From: Rugalucina vietnamica
Taxonomy: Eukaryota > Mollusca > Bivalvia > Lucinida > Lucinidae
NCBI GenBank assembly: GCA_964017185.1
Contig: OZ024871.1
Span: 28,620,488-28,684,487 of the forward strand
Direction: 5' to 3'
DNA: 64,000 bases
Each line of letters opens with the position of its first letter. Within the stretch, counting starts at the first letter, position 1. Made by a program: the position numbers and the translations under genes. Under the pieces are notes generated by a model that was not told the DNA's origin, did not search any database, and saw only the letters and a program-made list of their open reading frames with translations. This document shows positions 1-14,400 of this stretch, piece by piece.

Positions 1-1304
1 AATAATTTTACTCCCTGAGCTTTTAGTATATTATTTAATACCTTACAGACATGAGTCAGACATACGGAGGATTTTCATGAAGGATTATAATGCTGAAAAG
101 ATATTTTTGACAAATGTTTTGCATGTTTGACTTAAAGGAAGTTATTGGCCTTAGATAATTTTGCGGGGGGTATACTGAAAGCCTTGCTTGCAGCCAATTT
201 CTAGTGTGTAACATTCTTGACAGAAGAATTCCTAAGATTTGATGTGCGTTTTTCTCATCAGCCATAAAAAGAAGATTTATTTCACTCAAAGAGATCAATA
301 CCTATCCTGGACAATGATTCCTGTGTCATTTGAATTGCTTCATCAAAAGAAAACAAAATTAGGAAAACTGTAAAGTTTTGACTTGAGTCATAGTGCAACA
401 CATTGTTATCTTAATCATAAAGACGTAAAATGTCTCAGGTTGGCACATGTTTTATAAAGATTTGGTCATGCAAATATTTCTAGGGCCATTCAGTCTCCGC
501 TGATCCAAGAAGAGCTTTTGTCGGTTGTTAATGGTGAAAGAAATGTGAACTTTGTGCTGGTAGTCGGCCTCTAGAAGGTTTGCCAAGAAACAGTGCGTCT
601 AGGATAACTGACAGTTCCGACATGACCTTAAGGCTTAGCTGTTGAATGTTGACTGTGGATGTAACCAACCATCCAACAAAAACTCCCTGTAATGCAATTC
701 TGCAGAAATTATTTCATTTTATAGGGTATTGAATCAAAGATGCCTTAATTAGCCCCTTGGCGCAAGGTAAGTTAAATGCAGCAGTGTGAGAACACAAAAA
801 TGAATTCTGTCACTGAAACCGCTGAAGGTTTTTATATACCTCAGTGATTCATTGTTACACTTCATTCACCTGGGTGACAGAGAATGTACAAATAGTCTGA
901 GAGCATATATGGATATATCATGTATTGAATGATCAGCATTTTTCCAAAAGGTTGCAACTCGGCTACATTTGCCTGGCATAAAATCTTAGAACAGCAGCAA
1001 AATTGATTATAGAAAGTGCCACAATTCTCAGATGTTTCCTTCATGCATGAAAACCCATAATTGCAGTATAAGTGTGTGTACATTATAATAGTGAGCACCC
1101 ATCATATACCATAGGGAATTACTGTTACTGTCTTCTCAGGAGTTGAAAACAGCTTAATTTTCAAGTCGCTCAAATATATTGGGTATTCGCCTCAAAAATG
1201 TAAATATTGTGATGGGATAGCCTCCCTTTGTAGGCCTTTGTAGAATATGTTGATGCAACGTATTGGCGGCATCTTGAGTGTTTGTCATACATGTGATACA
1301 CCTG
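1..1304. other. No gene recognised
   Basis: AT-rich DNA with only short frames lacking splice signals or any recognisable protein. I see no repeat unit here that recurs elsewhere in the window. It lies upstream of the germ cell-less gene and may be intergenic. Confidence 0.5.
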
Positions 1305-1810
1305 AGAAGCCAAATAGGGAGATTTACTTTTCGAAATAGGGAGAATGATTAAACAAAGAAGGAAATTCTTGATTTCAAATAGGGAGATCTGAAATTTGAA
1401 ATAGGGAGATGTATAAGATACATTACGAAAACATGCCTATACAATGTACAGAGATTTTTTAAGTTGTAAAAAATGAAAATTTTCAGAAGAAAAATTTCGA
1501 TATTTTTCTTATTTTTGCTCAAAACATAGATTGTGTGTACACGTTAGAACCGCCTCGGCGATGCGGTTCTTACGAGTACCACAATATATGTTTTGGTGCA
1601 AAAATAAGAAAATAGGTATACCCCTGCATACCCCAGTTTTGCTATATAAAAGTGGGGTTCAAGGGGGTATACATAATACCGTCGAAAAATATTAATCCAA
1701 GATTACACGGACAAGTTTTCATGAAGTATATGGAAATTCGGAAATTTCAAATAGGGAGATTTGCTCAAAAAAGGGAAATCCCTCCGAAATAGGGAGATAT
1801 CACATGTATG
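1305..1810. repeat. AAATAGGGAGAT-bearing repeat split by a family-B element
   Basis: The motif AAATAGGGAGAT or close variants recurs at about 1313, 1335, 1377 and 1398, and again near 1750 and 1787. The middle (about 1423-1728) is a family-B hairpin element, so an older motif-rich segment appears to have been split by that insertion. Confidence 0.5.
1423..1728 (-). mobile_element. Family B palindromic element, copy 1
   Basis: This copy is inverted relative to those at 12.4 and 13.5 kb. It contains the family signature: a GAACCGCC...GGCGGTTC-type hairpin (decayed here), flanked by inverted copies of an AAAATAAGAAAAATA tract and of AACATAGATTGTG, then a stretch with ACTGGGGTATGCAGGGGTAT. No coding sequence is seen. 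It is probably a non-autonomous DNA transposon. Confidence 0.7.
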
Positions 1811-2343
1811 GTGCTTGTAATATGCAAATCAGAAACTTGAAACATTGTCAGTCGAGTTAGTGTTGACTATATAGCGCAGTTAACCACCCTTGGTGGATGA
1901 GCATGCTTTTCTACCGACAGGATTTGCTGTGGCTGCCTTGGCTCGGCTGCACGTTACAATATCCTCTATAGCACACAGTAACTACCTCCAGGATGCTTGC
2001 CAAGACTAGTACATGTATAATTGTCCTGATATGACCTATGCTGTTGACTGAGGAAAAATCCAAGAAACCACATTTTAGAGAGAAAATTCTCACTAGTGAA
2101 ACTTTACATAGTGGACGATTCGGATCATTTAAGTCGGTTTCGTTAGTTTCTGTCCTTTACGTTTTACCTTAGAGTGATCCCAGTCACTGAGAGCTTGGAT
2201 TCTCATATTTAAAATCGTAATTTTACATGAAAATCGTTTGATTGATCGAAAAATTGATTATTTACAAAATGAAACAAAAACCGACGCTAAAAACCAGGAA
2301 ATAAGGAAAATATTTGAAATAATCCGTTTAAGAATAGAAGATC

Positions 2344-2468
2344 ATGGGTAATGTATTGGGTCATACAGATTCAGACACCGGAGAAAGTGGAAGAAAGAGA
2401 AAGCGAGAGGAAAACGAAGAGCAGCAGCCTGAGGCTGAACATGCTGATGTTTTGAACACCCCTAAAAG
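2344..2468 (+). CDS. GMCL1: GMCL1 exon 1
   Basis: The ATG at 2344 is followed by a short N-terminal region with a basic run KRKR, which could be a nuclear localisation signal. The donor is AAAAG|GTTAGT; the exon ends in phase 2. Any upstream non-coding exon or promoter cannot be identified. Confidence 0.9.
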
Positions 2469-5400
2469 GTTAGTCCTGTTCTTTTAATGCATCAGGCCCG
2501 AGTGAGGGTGAAGATAGTCTTGGAAATGAGTGGGGTTTCTACCCATTTGCGCACACACTCCATGTAATAAGTACTCTTAGAGGTGTTTGGATTACCTGTC
2601 AGATTCAGAGTGCGGAATAATTATCTCTGGTGTGTTCTATTCACGCAAAAACGCAGTGAAATGAAAACAACAGACTGCGATGGAGGGGAGGGGGTAATTA
2701 GCAGGGATTTACTAAACGACTGTCAAAGACTAGTCGCTCAGTTTCCTCAGTCCCATGGTTAACTCCTGAAATAAGAAGAAAGATTCGTAGAAAAAATGCA
2801 ACTCACGCTAAAGCGAAGAAAACTGGGAATGCAAAATTTAGAACGAAATTTGAAACTTTGAGAAGAGAAATCAAAGCAGATATCAGAAAACAGCATGAGT
2901 TGTATGTAAATAACTTGGTTGGTGATGTTAAGGCTAATCCAAGAGATTTTTATCGGTACATAAATAGTCAGAAAAAAGATGTTCAAGGTATCCCCCCTTT
3001 GAAAAAGCGAAATGGAAGTGGTCTTGCTGAATCAGATTTTGAAAAGGCTGGTGAATTCAATGGTCAGTTTACGGATGTGTTCACCAAAACTGAACATAGC
3101 CAGGTCCCTCTTCTGAATAGAAAAGCCCCGTTTATGGAAGACATAGTGGTATCCAAAGAAGGTGTCACAAAACTTCTGAAAGGTTTGAACCCGTCGAAAG
3201 CTTTAGGTCCTGATGAGCTTCATCCTAGAGTCCTTAAGGAATTGGCATCTGAGCTAGGTCCTGTTTTTGCACATCTTTTTCAACAGTCAATAGACTCGGG
3301 TGAAATCCCCAAAGAATGGTCTTTAGCAAACATTTGTCCCCTGTTCAAAAAGGCTGACAGGTCTCTTGCTTGCAACTATCGTCCAGTTTCCTTGACCTGC
3401 ATACCCTGCAAACTTCTGGAACATATAGTGTGTTCTAATATCATGTCCCATTTGGATCATCATAAACTTTTGTCAGACAGGCAACATGCATTCAGGAAAT
3501 CCCACAGTTGTGAAACCCAGTTAGCTACAGTGATTGATGACTGGGCAAAAATCTTAGACAATCAAGGTCAGGTTGACACATTTATCTTGGATTTCGAAAA
3601 AGCTTTCGACACTCCTCCGCATGAACTCCTTAAAAGCAAATTGTTCAGTTATGGAATTGGTGGGAAGACAATTAAATGGATTGATGCCTTCCTTTGCTAT
3701 AGACAACAAAGAGTTGTGGTTAATGGCGTTAAATCAGACTGGGCTCCTGTTGTATCTGGTGTCCCACAGGGCACCGTTCTTGGCCCCTTGTTGTTTTCGT
3801 TGCATATAAATGATATCACCTCAGATATTGAATCGGAAATCAGACTCTTTGCTGATGATTGTGTTTGTTATCGTGAAATTAAGAATGTGGAGGATACAGT
3901 GAAACTTCAGAAGGATATTGATCGATTAGGTAGTTGGGCCAGGAAATGGGGTATGAGATTTCAACCTGTCAAGTGCAACATGATGCAGCTGACAAATAAA
4001 CGTACTAGTAAAATTCAGGCTTCTTACAAGCTTGAGGGTACTGTGTTGGAAAATGTTGAGAGTATCAAATATCTTGGTGTAACAATAACTAAGGATTTAA
4101 AATGGAATACTCACATCAGCAATGTGTGTACCAAAGCCAATAGGACCCTTGGTTTTTTGAGACGAAATCTGTTTTCTTGCCCCCAAGATGTGAGAGAAGC
4201 TGCCTATAAAGGTCTGGTGAGACCTATTCTTGAATATGGTAGCTCAGTTTGGGACCCTCATTATGAAGGTTTGATAGATGATTTGGAGAAGGTGCAAAAG
4301 CGTGCGGCTAGGTTTGTAACTAGGAACTATACATATGAAAAAGGTAGTATGACTGGCATCCTTAAAAAACTAAAATGGGAATCCCTGCAGAAAAGAAGGA
4401 AGGATAATAGAATTATATTACTTTACAAAGGTTTAAAAGGGAGAGCAAAAATACCCACGGATGACCTTATCCCCAAAAATAGGCGTTGTAGGAATCAACA
4501 CTCCTTGGCATTTCAGATACCTTCAGCAAGTACAAATGCCTATTTACACAGTTTCTTCCCCCAGACCATTAGAGATTGGAATGAACTCCCTGATTCTCTG
4601 ATCTCCTCTGCTGAATTGTCAGATGATTGTGTGTCTAAATTTACTTCTCTTGTGAGAGCTCGGGACTAATCCCCTCCGGTCAAGCCCCATCCCCCCTGGT
4701 GTAGTATTGTCAGTTTGACGTTTCACCAGTAAACTATTCTGATTCTGATTCTGATTCTGTCACCACTCCCAGCAGTGTGGATCTTTAACTTTAAGCAGGT
4801 GTTTGCTCGATGAAAATTCAAAAGTCCTCGATCGCTATCTCCACTCTCCAGGCCTGTGGACAGTGGTTACAAATGGTTATAGTGCATAACCATTTTCTTA
4901 TCTAGCTTTATGCACCAGGTCCAGTCATTGGTGACTACTGCGCCCCACCTTAGATCAGGGAGTATGACTTTTCGGGCTTCAGTGCCCTGCTAGAAGCCCC
5001 ACCCCAGGGGACAAACTGGAGGTCAAAACTTTGCTCTTTGCCAACCCATTGCAGTAGAAAATCTCCATTGGGTATAACACTGCCCTTGCACTTTAGCCCA
5101 GATGTCTGACAGCCCCCGCAGTGTTACAAATGACTGGTGCATCTGAATCTGATTTGGCGTGTCACCAGTAAACCATTCAGATTCAGAGTCTGACACCCCC
5201 GCAGTGTTACAAATGACTGGTGCATTATTAAAGGACGTTTATATTTGTATACTGCGGAAGAACATCAGCTTATCATGAACTGCAATTTAAAGTTTTTGGA
5301 AAGATAGCCTTGCTCAGTGCAAATTGCTTAGCGAGTCACTTTGACTATTTTTTTTTTTCTGAGAGGAAGAACAGTTTTTGCATGGTGGGGATTGACTGAA

Positions 5401-8400
5401 AAGTAGCATTTGTACTTTCAATTTTGTTTTCTTCATGTTTAAACCAAGAATATGATGCCACAGAGAATATAACATCACAATATACTTTTGAGATGAGATG
5501 AACATCTGTCCTAGGATGCCATAATTTCCTGTCCACCAAGTAAGGCAAGAATAATGATACTAGTGATTTTCTTTTTGACTGAGACTATTATGAGAATTAA
5601 GACTGTCAATAAACTGTTTTGCATGTGATGGTATAATTGACTGATTTGGTTGACAGCACCATTTGATTTACTCTAGCGAAGTAGTGCATCTTAGATGTTT
5701 ACTTGGTGTAATACATAGAAAGATATCCTCCTTACACCATCATCTGGAAACCATCCTTTTGCATTTCATTTTCTGAATCACCACTGGAAAAATCTGATGT
5801 TGTCACATTCAAAAATTCTTTAAAATTACCACAGAAAATTTTCAAATTCATTTTGATTTACTTTTGTCTTGTAGGAAGAGAATTAAATCTACCTCAAAGT
5901 ACATCTACCAGACCTTGTTTCTCGATGGTGAGAACAGTGATGTCACTATACAGGCTTTGGGCAAGGAATGGAAACTACACAAGCTGTACCTCAAACAGGT
6001 ACATGTATTAGCAGATCAATATTGGTATTGTTGATTGTTGTGAGTGGATGGTACATCAGGAAAACATGTCTAGGAAATAAATACCCCCTTACACTCACTT
6101 TAATGTAGTGAAACTGGGGTATACAGGGGTATTTATTTTTTTAGCTCACCTGAGCCGAAGGCTCACAAGGTGAGCTTATAGGATGGCCATGATCCGTCGT
6201 CCATCTGTCCGTCGTCGTTGTCGTCCACAATTTCAAAGATCTTCTTCTCTGAAACTGCTTGGCCAATCAAACCAAACTTCATGTGGAGCATCCTTAGGAA
6301 AGGGTAACGAAAGTTTATATAAATGGTCCAGGTCACATGACCAAGATGGCCACCATGCTCATATAATTATGGTAAAAACCATAAAAAATCTTCTTCTCTG
6401 GAACCGGTGGACCGATTTCAACGAAACTTGGTATTTAGCATTTGGGACTCTGGCTCATCATATTTTATATAAATCATGACCTTTGGTTGACCTTGACCTA
6501 TTTTACGGCAAGCTCAATTTTTGTTACATAGGCTTTTCAATGGAAAAAAGTGAAAACACTGAATTTTTCAGGAAGTTTTGTAGCCTGTGACCTGAAAGTT
6601 GGTAGATACAGACAACATGTTGAGCTAATGAAGTGTTGTTAGTATAAAAGGTCAAGGTCATTTCTTGACCTTGGCCAAAGCTCATTTACAAATTTAATGT
6701 AAAACTTAATTTTCTCAGTAACCACTGGACCAATCAAAGCCAAATTTTATTTGTAGTATCCTTGAAATGGAGGAACAAAAGTTTTAATAAATGGTCATGG
6801 TCACATGACCAAGATGGCCACCATGGCTATAAATAGCAAAAACCAATAAAAATCTTCTTCTCCAGAACCAGAAGGCATATGATTTTGAAACTTGGCATAA
6901 AGCATCAGGGGAAGGAGCTCTACAAAGTTTTTATAAATCATGACCCTGGGTGACCTTGACTCATTTTACGGCAAGGTCAACATAGGTCGCCCATGCATTT
7001 GAATGGGGAAAATTGTCAAAATGTCATTTGAAGGGAAAATCTTTATGGAAATGGGCAAACGGACAGAAGATTAATGATTCTGAAAAAAAATGGACCCCAG
7101 GGGCAGGTCTGCCCATACCCTGGGACAATATACATGTATATTACCATAATATTCAGAGATCTTCTTCTCTGAAACTGTTTGGCCAATTAAAGCCAAACGT
7201 CATGTGGAGCATTCTTAGGAAGGCAAAATGAAAGTTAAGATAAATGGTCAAGGTCAAATGACCAAGATGGCCGCCATGGCTATAAATAGCAAAAACCTTT
7301 AAAAATTGTCTTCTCTAGAACCAGAAGGCCTATGATTTTGAAACTTGGCTTGAAGCATCAGGGAGAGGAGCTCTACAAAGTTTATATTCATTATGACCTT
7401 GGGATGACCTTGACCTATTTTATGGCAAGGCCAACATAGGTTGCCCATGCATTTGAATGGGGAACATTAGTAAAATGTAATTAAATGTGGGGAAACTTGC
7501 TGGGAGTATGTAAATGGTCAGAAGATTTATGTTTATGAAAAAAAAAATGTCCTCGGGGGTTGTCTGCCCCTGCCCCTGGGCTATATACATGTATATGACC
7601 ATAATATTCAAACATCTTCTTCTCTGAAACAGCTTGACCAATCAAAGCCAAACTTTATGTGGAGCATCATTAGGAAAGGAGAATGAAAGTTAATATAAAT
7701 GATTCAGGTCATGTGACCAAGATGGCCACCATGGCTATGAATAGCAAAAACCTTTATAAATCTTATTCTTCAGAACTGGAAGACCTGTGATTTTGAAACT
7801 TTGCCTGAAGCATCAGTGAATGGAGCTCTACAAATGTGTATAATCATGACCCCTGGATGACCATGACCTATTTTATGGCATGGTCAGCTGAGGTCGCATA
7901 TCCCAGATCTCAGGTGAGCCTTCATTGGTCCTCTGGTCTTATTTTTGACCCAAAATATAGATTGTGGGTACCTTTAGAACCGCCTCTGAGGCGGTTCTAA
8001 CATGTACCCACAATCTATGTTTCGAGCAAACATGGAAATTAGTAAAAACGTTCAACTGAAATGACTGAAATTTTTCATTTTCAAAGCCAAAAAAATTCTC
8101 TGGATAATGCATGAGCATTTTTTTGTAATAAGAGATTACACTTAGTATAGAGATTATAAGTCTGCCTTAAAAAGGAAATAAAGCAGGCTTTTATCGGCAG
8201 CCTTTTTTTCTTTAATGTTTTGTCTTCTCACTCACTTTATGTTCAAAACTTGTGGTCATTACTAAATAAGTTTATATTATATTTTCCTATACATGCACTA
8301 GTTTTCAAAGAGTGTTTGAAGAAAGTATTTTCTATATAATTATTGGTTTGTTAAAATTTTTCTATAAAATGATATGAAAAATTGCTGTGATGTGGTTCAT

Positions 8401-11400
8401 AGCATAATTTTAACTAAATTTAGTACCAGTTTGTTGAATTTGAAGAATTTCAAGTTTCTTTTATTTATTTTTCAGTCCCCATATTTTGCGAGCATGTTTA
8501 GTGGAGCATGGAAAGAGTCTGCCATGGAAAAGATTGACATAGAAATTATGGATGATAATATCAATGAAGAATGTGAGTAAGCAAAGATCCCATCAATTAT
8601 AGGCACAGGACTGGAAACTTTTATGCATTGATATACAGTTCAACTTCCTTATTCATGCGCGGATCCAGAAATTTTCATGACAGGGGGTCCAACGAAATGG
8701 TAATTTTTTTTATCACAGACGAGGGGGGGTCCAACCCCCCCGAAAATCCCGAAATTACCATTTTTAGGTAAAATTTTCAAATTCCAGAGGGGGTCCGGAC
8801 CCCCGGTCGCCCCCTCTGGATCCGCGCATGTTATTGCATGCCTCACTATTGTGCGGTTTTCAATATAACACAGCCATGTCATGGCTCCCAAAATAATTAT
8901 TTTGCTATATGACTATGGTAAATAACCTCATTATAACACGGTTTACTTATAACACTGTCTCTGTTTTCATGCACCGTAAAGGTAGCGTTAAAATGAGGTT
9001 GACCTGTACAAGCTGTAATGCAATAGTAGGCTTTAAAAACTTGCTTTAAATGATGGCAATCTTACCAACCACAGCCTGGGTACCTTGTACTTTGTTGCAC
9101 TGCTGAAACAGAATGATATTCCTATCCGACAAATTCAAAATTTGGGTTGCTTGCTACCTTTGAGTAGAAGAGCAACATGCAACTGAGGCGCGATGCGAGA
9201 AAACCGATAAACAGGGTTTTCGACCAGATCTGACACAAACCGGTCTGTAAGTCTCAGAAGCAGGCTAGAAGCTTGAAAATTCGGATATAGGAAGACGAGG
9301 GATTGTACTACATGTATCCAAGTAGTGAAAACAAAGGTGCTGATCAGCTTTGCAGTTACTGCGAAGCTGATCTGCGCCTTTGTTTTTGCATAGGTAAAAA
9401 TCGGGTTTTCTCATGGCGCGGCTCAACTATTGTTCACTTTGTTTTGAAACCATTAAGGCAAGGGAAAAGTACAGCTTCTTCTGTAAATCATTTCAATGAA
9501 GACAAGCTAAATAAGAGAAATTTATTTATCTTTCCAGCTCTGAAGATAGTTCTTGGTTCCATGTATAAAGATGATATAATCCTGAAGCCTGTACAAATGA
9601 TAGGAGTTCTGGCAGCTGGTACCCTGTTGCAACTGGTAAGAAATGAGCCATTACATGAGAAAACCAACAATATGGTTGCTGAATAGATCTGACACAAACT
9701 GAGGTGTACAAGCACAGAAGATGGCTAGAAACTGGAATGTTAAGATTTAGGAAGTAGAGGAACTGTACTATCTGTGTTACTGCAAAGGTGATCTGCACCT
9801 TTGTTTTCCCATGTGCAAAATGTTGGTTTTCTCATGATGAGGCTCAAATATCACTGTAAAGATTTGGTTTGGTTATTGCTTAACACCCAACTAAATGCTT
9901 TTTCAGTCATGTCAGGACGGATGTAACTGTAAAGTCACAAGATTTGATCGCTTGAAGAACATCAAGTAATGTATCTTATACATGTAATTGAATGTTGCAT
10001 TGATCTGCTGTGGTCTTGAGCAAATGTCAAATAAAGGACCTTTTAATGGTGGAGTTTTGTTTTATATGGCAGATAAAAGAACCAATGTTTTCACATGATT
10101 ACATGTATGTTAAAAGAATAAAGAAAAAAAAAAACATTCCTCATAACATGACACTTTTTAGCTCGCCTGTACAAAAGGACAGGAATAGCTATTGCAATCA
10201 CACCAGCGTCGGCATCAGCGTTGCTGTATCTCTGGAAAGTTTTTATAAGTCTACATCTCTGGAACATGTTCATGGATCAAGTTGATACTTTGCATGTTGG
10301 TAGATATTGGTCTGAAGTTTTATGCTGTACCGCCATGATCCACCTGGGTGACCTTGACAGACTTAAATATTTTGTGTTAAAGCTTTTTATTAAAGTTTTT
10401 GTAAGTCTATACCTCTAAAACATGTAGATAGATCAAGTTGAATTTTTGCATGTAAGTAGATATTTGTCTGAAGTTTTATGCTTAGCATCATGACGCACCT
10501 GAGTGACCTTGAGGTCTAGGTCATAGACTTTGAAATCTTATGTTAAAGATTTATTAGAGTGTTTGGAACTCTATATTGTTTGAACATATAGATGGATCTG
10601 GTTAATACTTGGCTTGCTGTTACGTAAATATTATTCTTAAGTTTTATGCTGTACCGTCCTGACCCACCTTAGTGCCCTTGAAGTCAAGGTCACGAACTTA
10701 GAAAGTTTATTTTCAAGTTTTTGCATAAAGTTAGATAAGTCTATATCTATTGAATATGTAGATGGATCAAGTTGATACTTTGCGTCATAGAAACAACATA
10801 GATACTTTGCAAGAGAATGGTATGATAAAGGCGTTAGGAATATTTCGGATTTGATTAATTCTGATGGAAATTTTTATCAGTTGGAAGAGTTAAAAACTAC
10901 ATACAATATTAGGGGAACTTTTCTAGACTATCATTCAATTTTACAAAGAATACCAGATGGCTGGAAAAACAAGATACAACAAAATAGTCTAATTTGTCAG
11001 GCTTTAAAACATAATGTAGAAAGGAATTTGTATGTTAAATTATTATGTCAAGACAAAAGAGGAAGCAGGAGATTTTATAATATTCTTATTGGTGATAAAA
11101 ATCCGACCTTACCAATACAATCATGGGTAAATAGTATAGGAAACATAACTCAAGAAAAATGGAATAATATAAACATTCAAACAAAAAAAATAAAAGAGGT
11201 AAAGTTAAAAGACTTTCAGTTCAAAATAAATAACCATATAATAGTAACAAAGTCTTTCCTTTTGAAAATAAATTAGATAGATGATGATAGATGCTCTTAT
11301 TGCAACCGGGATACAGAAACCAAACTACATCTCTTTTTCTATTGTAACAAAGTAAAAGAATTTTGGTAAACTCTTCAAAATTGGTTACAAACTGAAGCAA

Positions 11401-14400
11401 ACATAACAGTTGAATTGACAATAAAACATGCTCTATTCCCATGTAAAACAAATAATACTCTGTTACATCATCTACTCCTATTAGCCAGGTATTTTATATA
11501 TAAAAGAAAATTTTCATCAAACTTTATCAATCTGGAAACATTCCTAGGTTATGTGAAAACAAAATATCAAAATGAAAAATACATTGCAAAACTTCATAAC
11601 AATCAAGAGAAATTCAATGCCAAATGGTCAAATATAAGTCATGCCTTGCAAAATAGTTTATAAAAACTTGCCACAAAAACATTAAAAAAATTCCAACTAT
11701 TGGCCACAATACTGTTAATGCAGTTTACAATTGAATCTAAACCCTAAAATAAAACAAAACCAAGTCACAAATGGATGTTGAAGTCGTGCTGAATAGAACA
11801 GAATACATAAACATCTCTTCATTAATTCTTTATATGGTATATAACATGTATATTATATGTCTAGGGTAGTATTTATATGCCAATTAAAATGTATAATGTA
11901 GGGTTACATATAGACTGAAAATTCATCGAAAGTTTTGAGATGGGATGCAAGTTGTGTGAGTGAAGCATACTGATATATATTTCATGTTGTATACACAATT
12001 CTCGAATAAATATGAAGAGACTGTAAAAAAAAAAAAAAAAAAAAAGTTGATACTTTGCATGTTATTAGATAATCGTGTGGAGTGTTATGCTGTACCATCA
12101 TGACCCGCCTGAGTGACCTTGAGGTCAAGGTCATGTATCATAGATTTTAATAGATTTAGTGGCAAAGCACAAATCAGGTGAGCTATGCTGTCCTGTGACA
12201 GCTCTTATTTGTGTTTATTATATTGTAGGATGGTCTAATACAGCAGTGTGTTTCTATGATGTCAGATACTCTAAGGTAGGTTACCATGGTACCCTGAAAG
12301 ACATTTGCAGACTCCTGAAGTGTTTGCCGCAACCATGATAAAAGTGAAACACAAAAAATTATCAGGAATTTGACTAAAAGATGTAGATGAAATGTAAACA
12401 GTATTAAAGCTGATCTAACGATAGATAGTGTTGTTGATCATCAGGAAAACATGTCCGTGAAATGTATACCCCCTTAAACCCCACTTTTATATAGAAAAAC
12501 TGGGGTTTGCAGGGGAATACCATATCTTATTTTCGATCCAAAACATACACTGTGGGTACTTGTTGGAACAGCTTTAATGTTTACAACTGTAAAAATCTCC
12601 ATATATTGCATGGGCAAGTTTTCATAATATCAAGAAAGTAACACTTGATAGCTTCTGTTTACTTTTTTTATCTAGACAGTGTTAAGAACTTATAGATAGG
12701 TTAACCTGTTTCAGTAGATACAGATGATAATACATATTCAATTTCAGCTCCTCAACTGTATGTGTGTATCACACAGCCTGTGTAGCTTATGGTTTAGAAG
12801 ACATGAAGAATACTTGTGTTGGCTGGCTCATGAAGAATCTTCTAGTCTCACCAGATCTCACTTATATCAGAGACATCAGGTGAGGCATACTGCAGGAAAA
12901 ATGAAAAAAAAAATGTTTTATAGGTTTTATCAACGTTTAAAATTTGGCGATCACTCAGCACCGTTACAAATGTAAAAAAAAAAAGTCAGAAAAAATGCAC
13001 AGAGATTGTACAAACTAAAAAAAAGAAAAACAAAAAACAAGCAAAAAACAACAACAAACAAACAAACAAAAAAAAACAACAACAACAAACAAACAAAAAA
13101 ACAAACAAAAAAAACAACAAAACAGATGTCCATGAAGCACCCATCTAAAAAGTACCATCAGATCAGAAAATGCCTCTTGCAAATAAAAATGCAATATTGG
13201 GGAAATGTTATGAATAAACTCATTGAATGAATACATAAGCTTGTTAATAGCAGTGACATTGATGTATGTCTATTCCATATGATTTGTCTCATACCTTATT
13301 TGCATATATATACTTTCAGTATTCCACTGATGAAGGATATTGTGTCATCTCCTTTCCTGTATGTGATGCAAGTTGAAATAGACATCTATACTCTACTAAA
13401 GAAAGTAGGTGTTAGCTTTCTAATACTAATGGTTGATAATAATCAGCGCATTTTTTCTAGTCGAGAGTTATTTTTTTTCATGAGACTCCATCAGGAAAAC
13501 ATGTCCGTGTAATATATACCCCCTTATACCCCACTTTTATATAGTAAAACTGGGGTATGCAGGGGTATACCTATTTTTCTTATTTTTGCTCCAAAACATA
13601 GATTGTGAGTACTCGTTAGAACCGCCTCGGAGAGGCGGTTCTAACGTGTATCCACAATCTATGTTTTGAGCAAAAATAAGAAAAATATGGAAATTTTTCT
13701 ACTGAAAATTTTCATTTTTTACAACTTTAAAAATCTCTGTATATTACATGGACATGTTTTTGTAATGCTTAAGAAAAATAAAATCCACACACATTAGGTC
13801 GACAAGCCAACCATTTGTACAGAATTCCTCTTTTATTGACATGATGTTCCTGGTCATTCTGTACCTCGGCGCTGATCACACGAGCAGGCGGGGTTACACA
13901 CACATATGCTTGAGAAAAACACCCATGATTAAGGGAAGAGCTAAGACTTAATATCTGCTAAAAACATTCTGGAGATAACTATAATGTCATTTAATTTTGC
14001 TCAGTGTTTGTAAGTGCTTTGTTATTTCAATAAAAGTTTTCTAAATATTTGATTATCCTTGAATGGCCACCAAAACTTTCCTTAAAAAGTCCATCTCTAA
14101 TCAGCCGCATATATTTTTCAGTGGGTTTTCCTACAACACAATACCTCCTGGTCAGGTTCTACCAAAGATATTCTCAAGGAAACAGATTGTTTTATAAAAA
14201 AAACAGTCACAGGTAAGTTAACATGTTGAAAACTTAACTTTGGTGTTACCAACCAGTTTTTTTTTTCTTCAAAAATAAAGTTAAGACTGAGAGTTGTGAG
14301 ACCCGATCCTGGGTTAAGTATTATATAAAGCAAATAACTTAGATGCATCCCAGAGGATCTATGTTGTAGAAGTGCTCATTATTCTCATTTTCTGAAACTT

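Noticed and set aside
12951-13236. Lys/Asn/Thr-rich and Val/Phe/Cys-rich frames
   Set aside because: Translations of an AAAC/AAC low-complexity tract.
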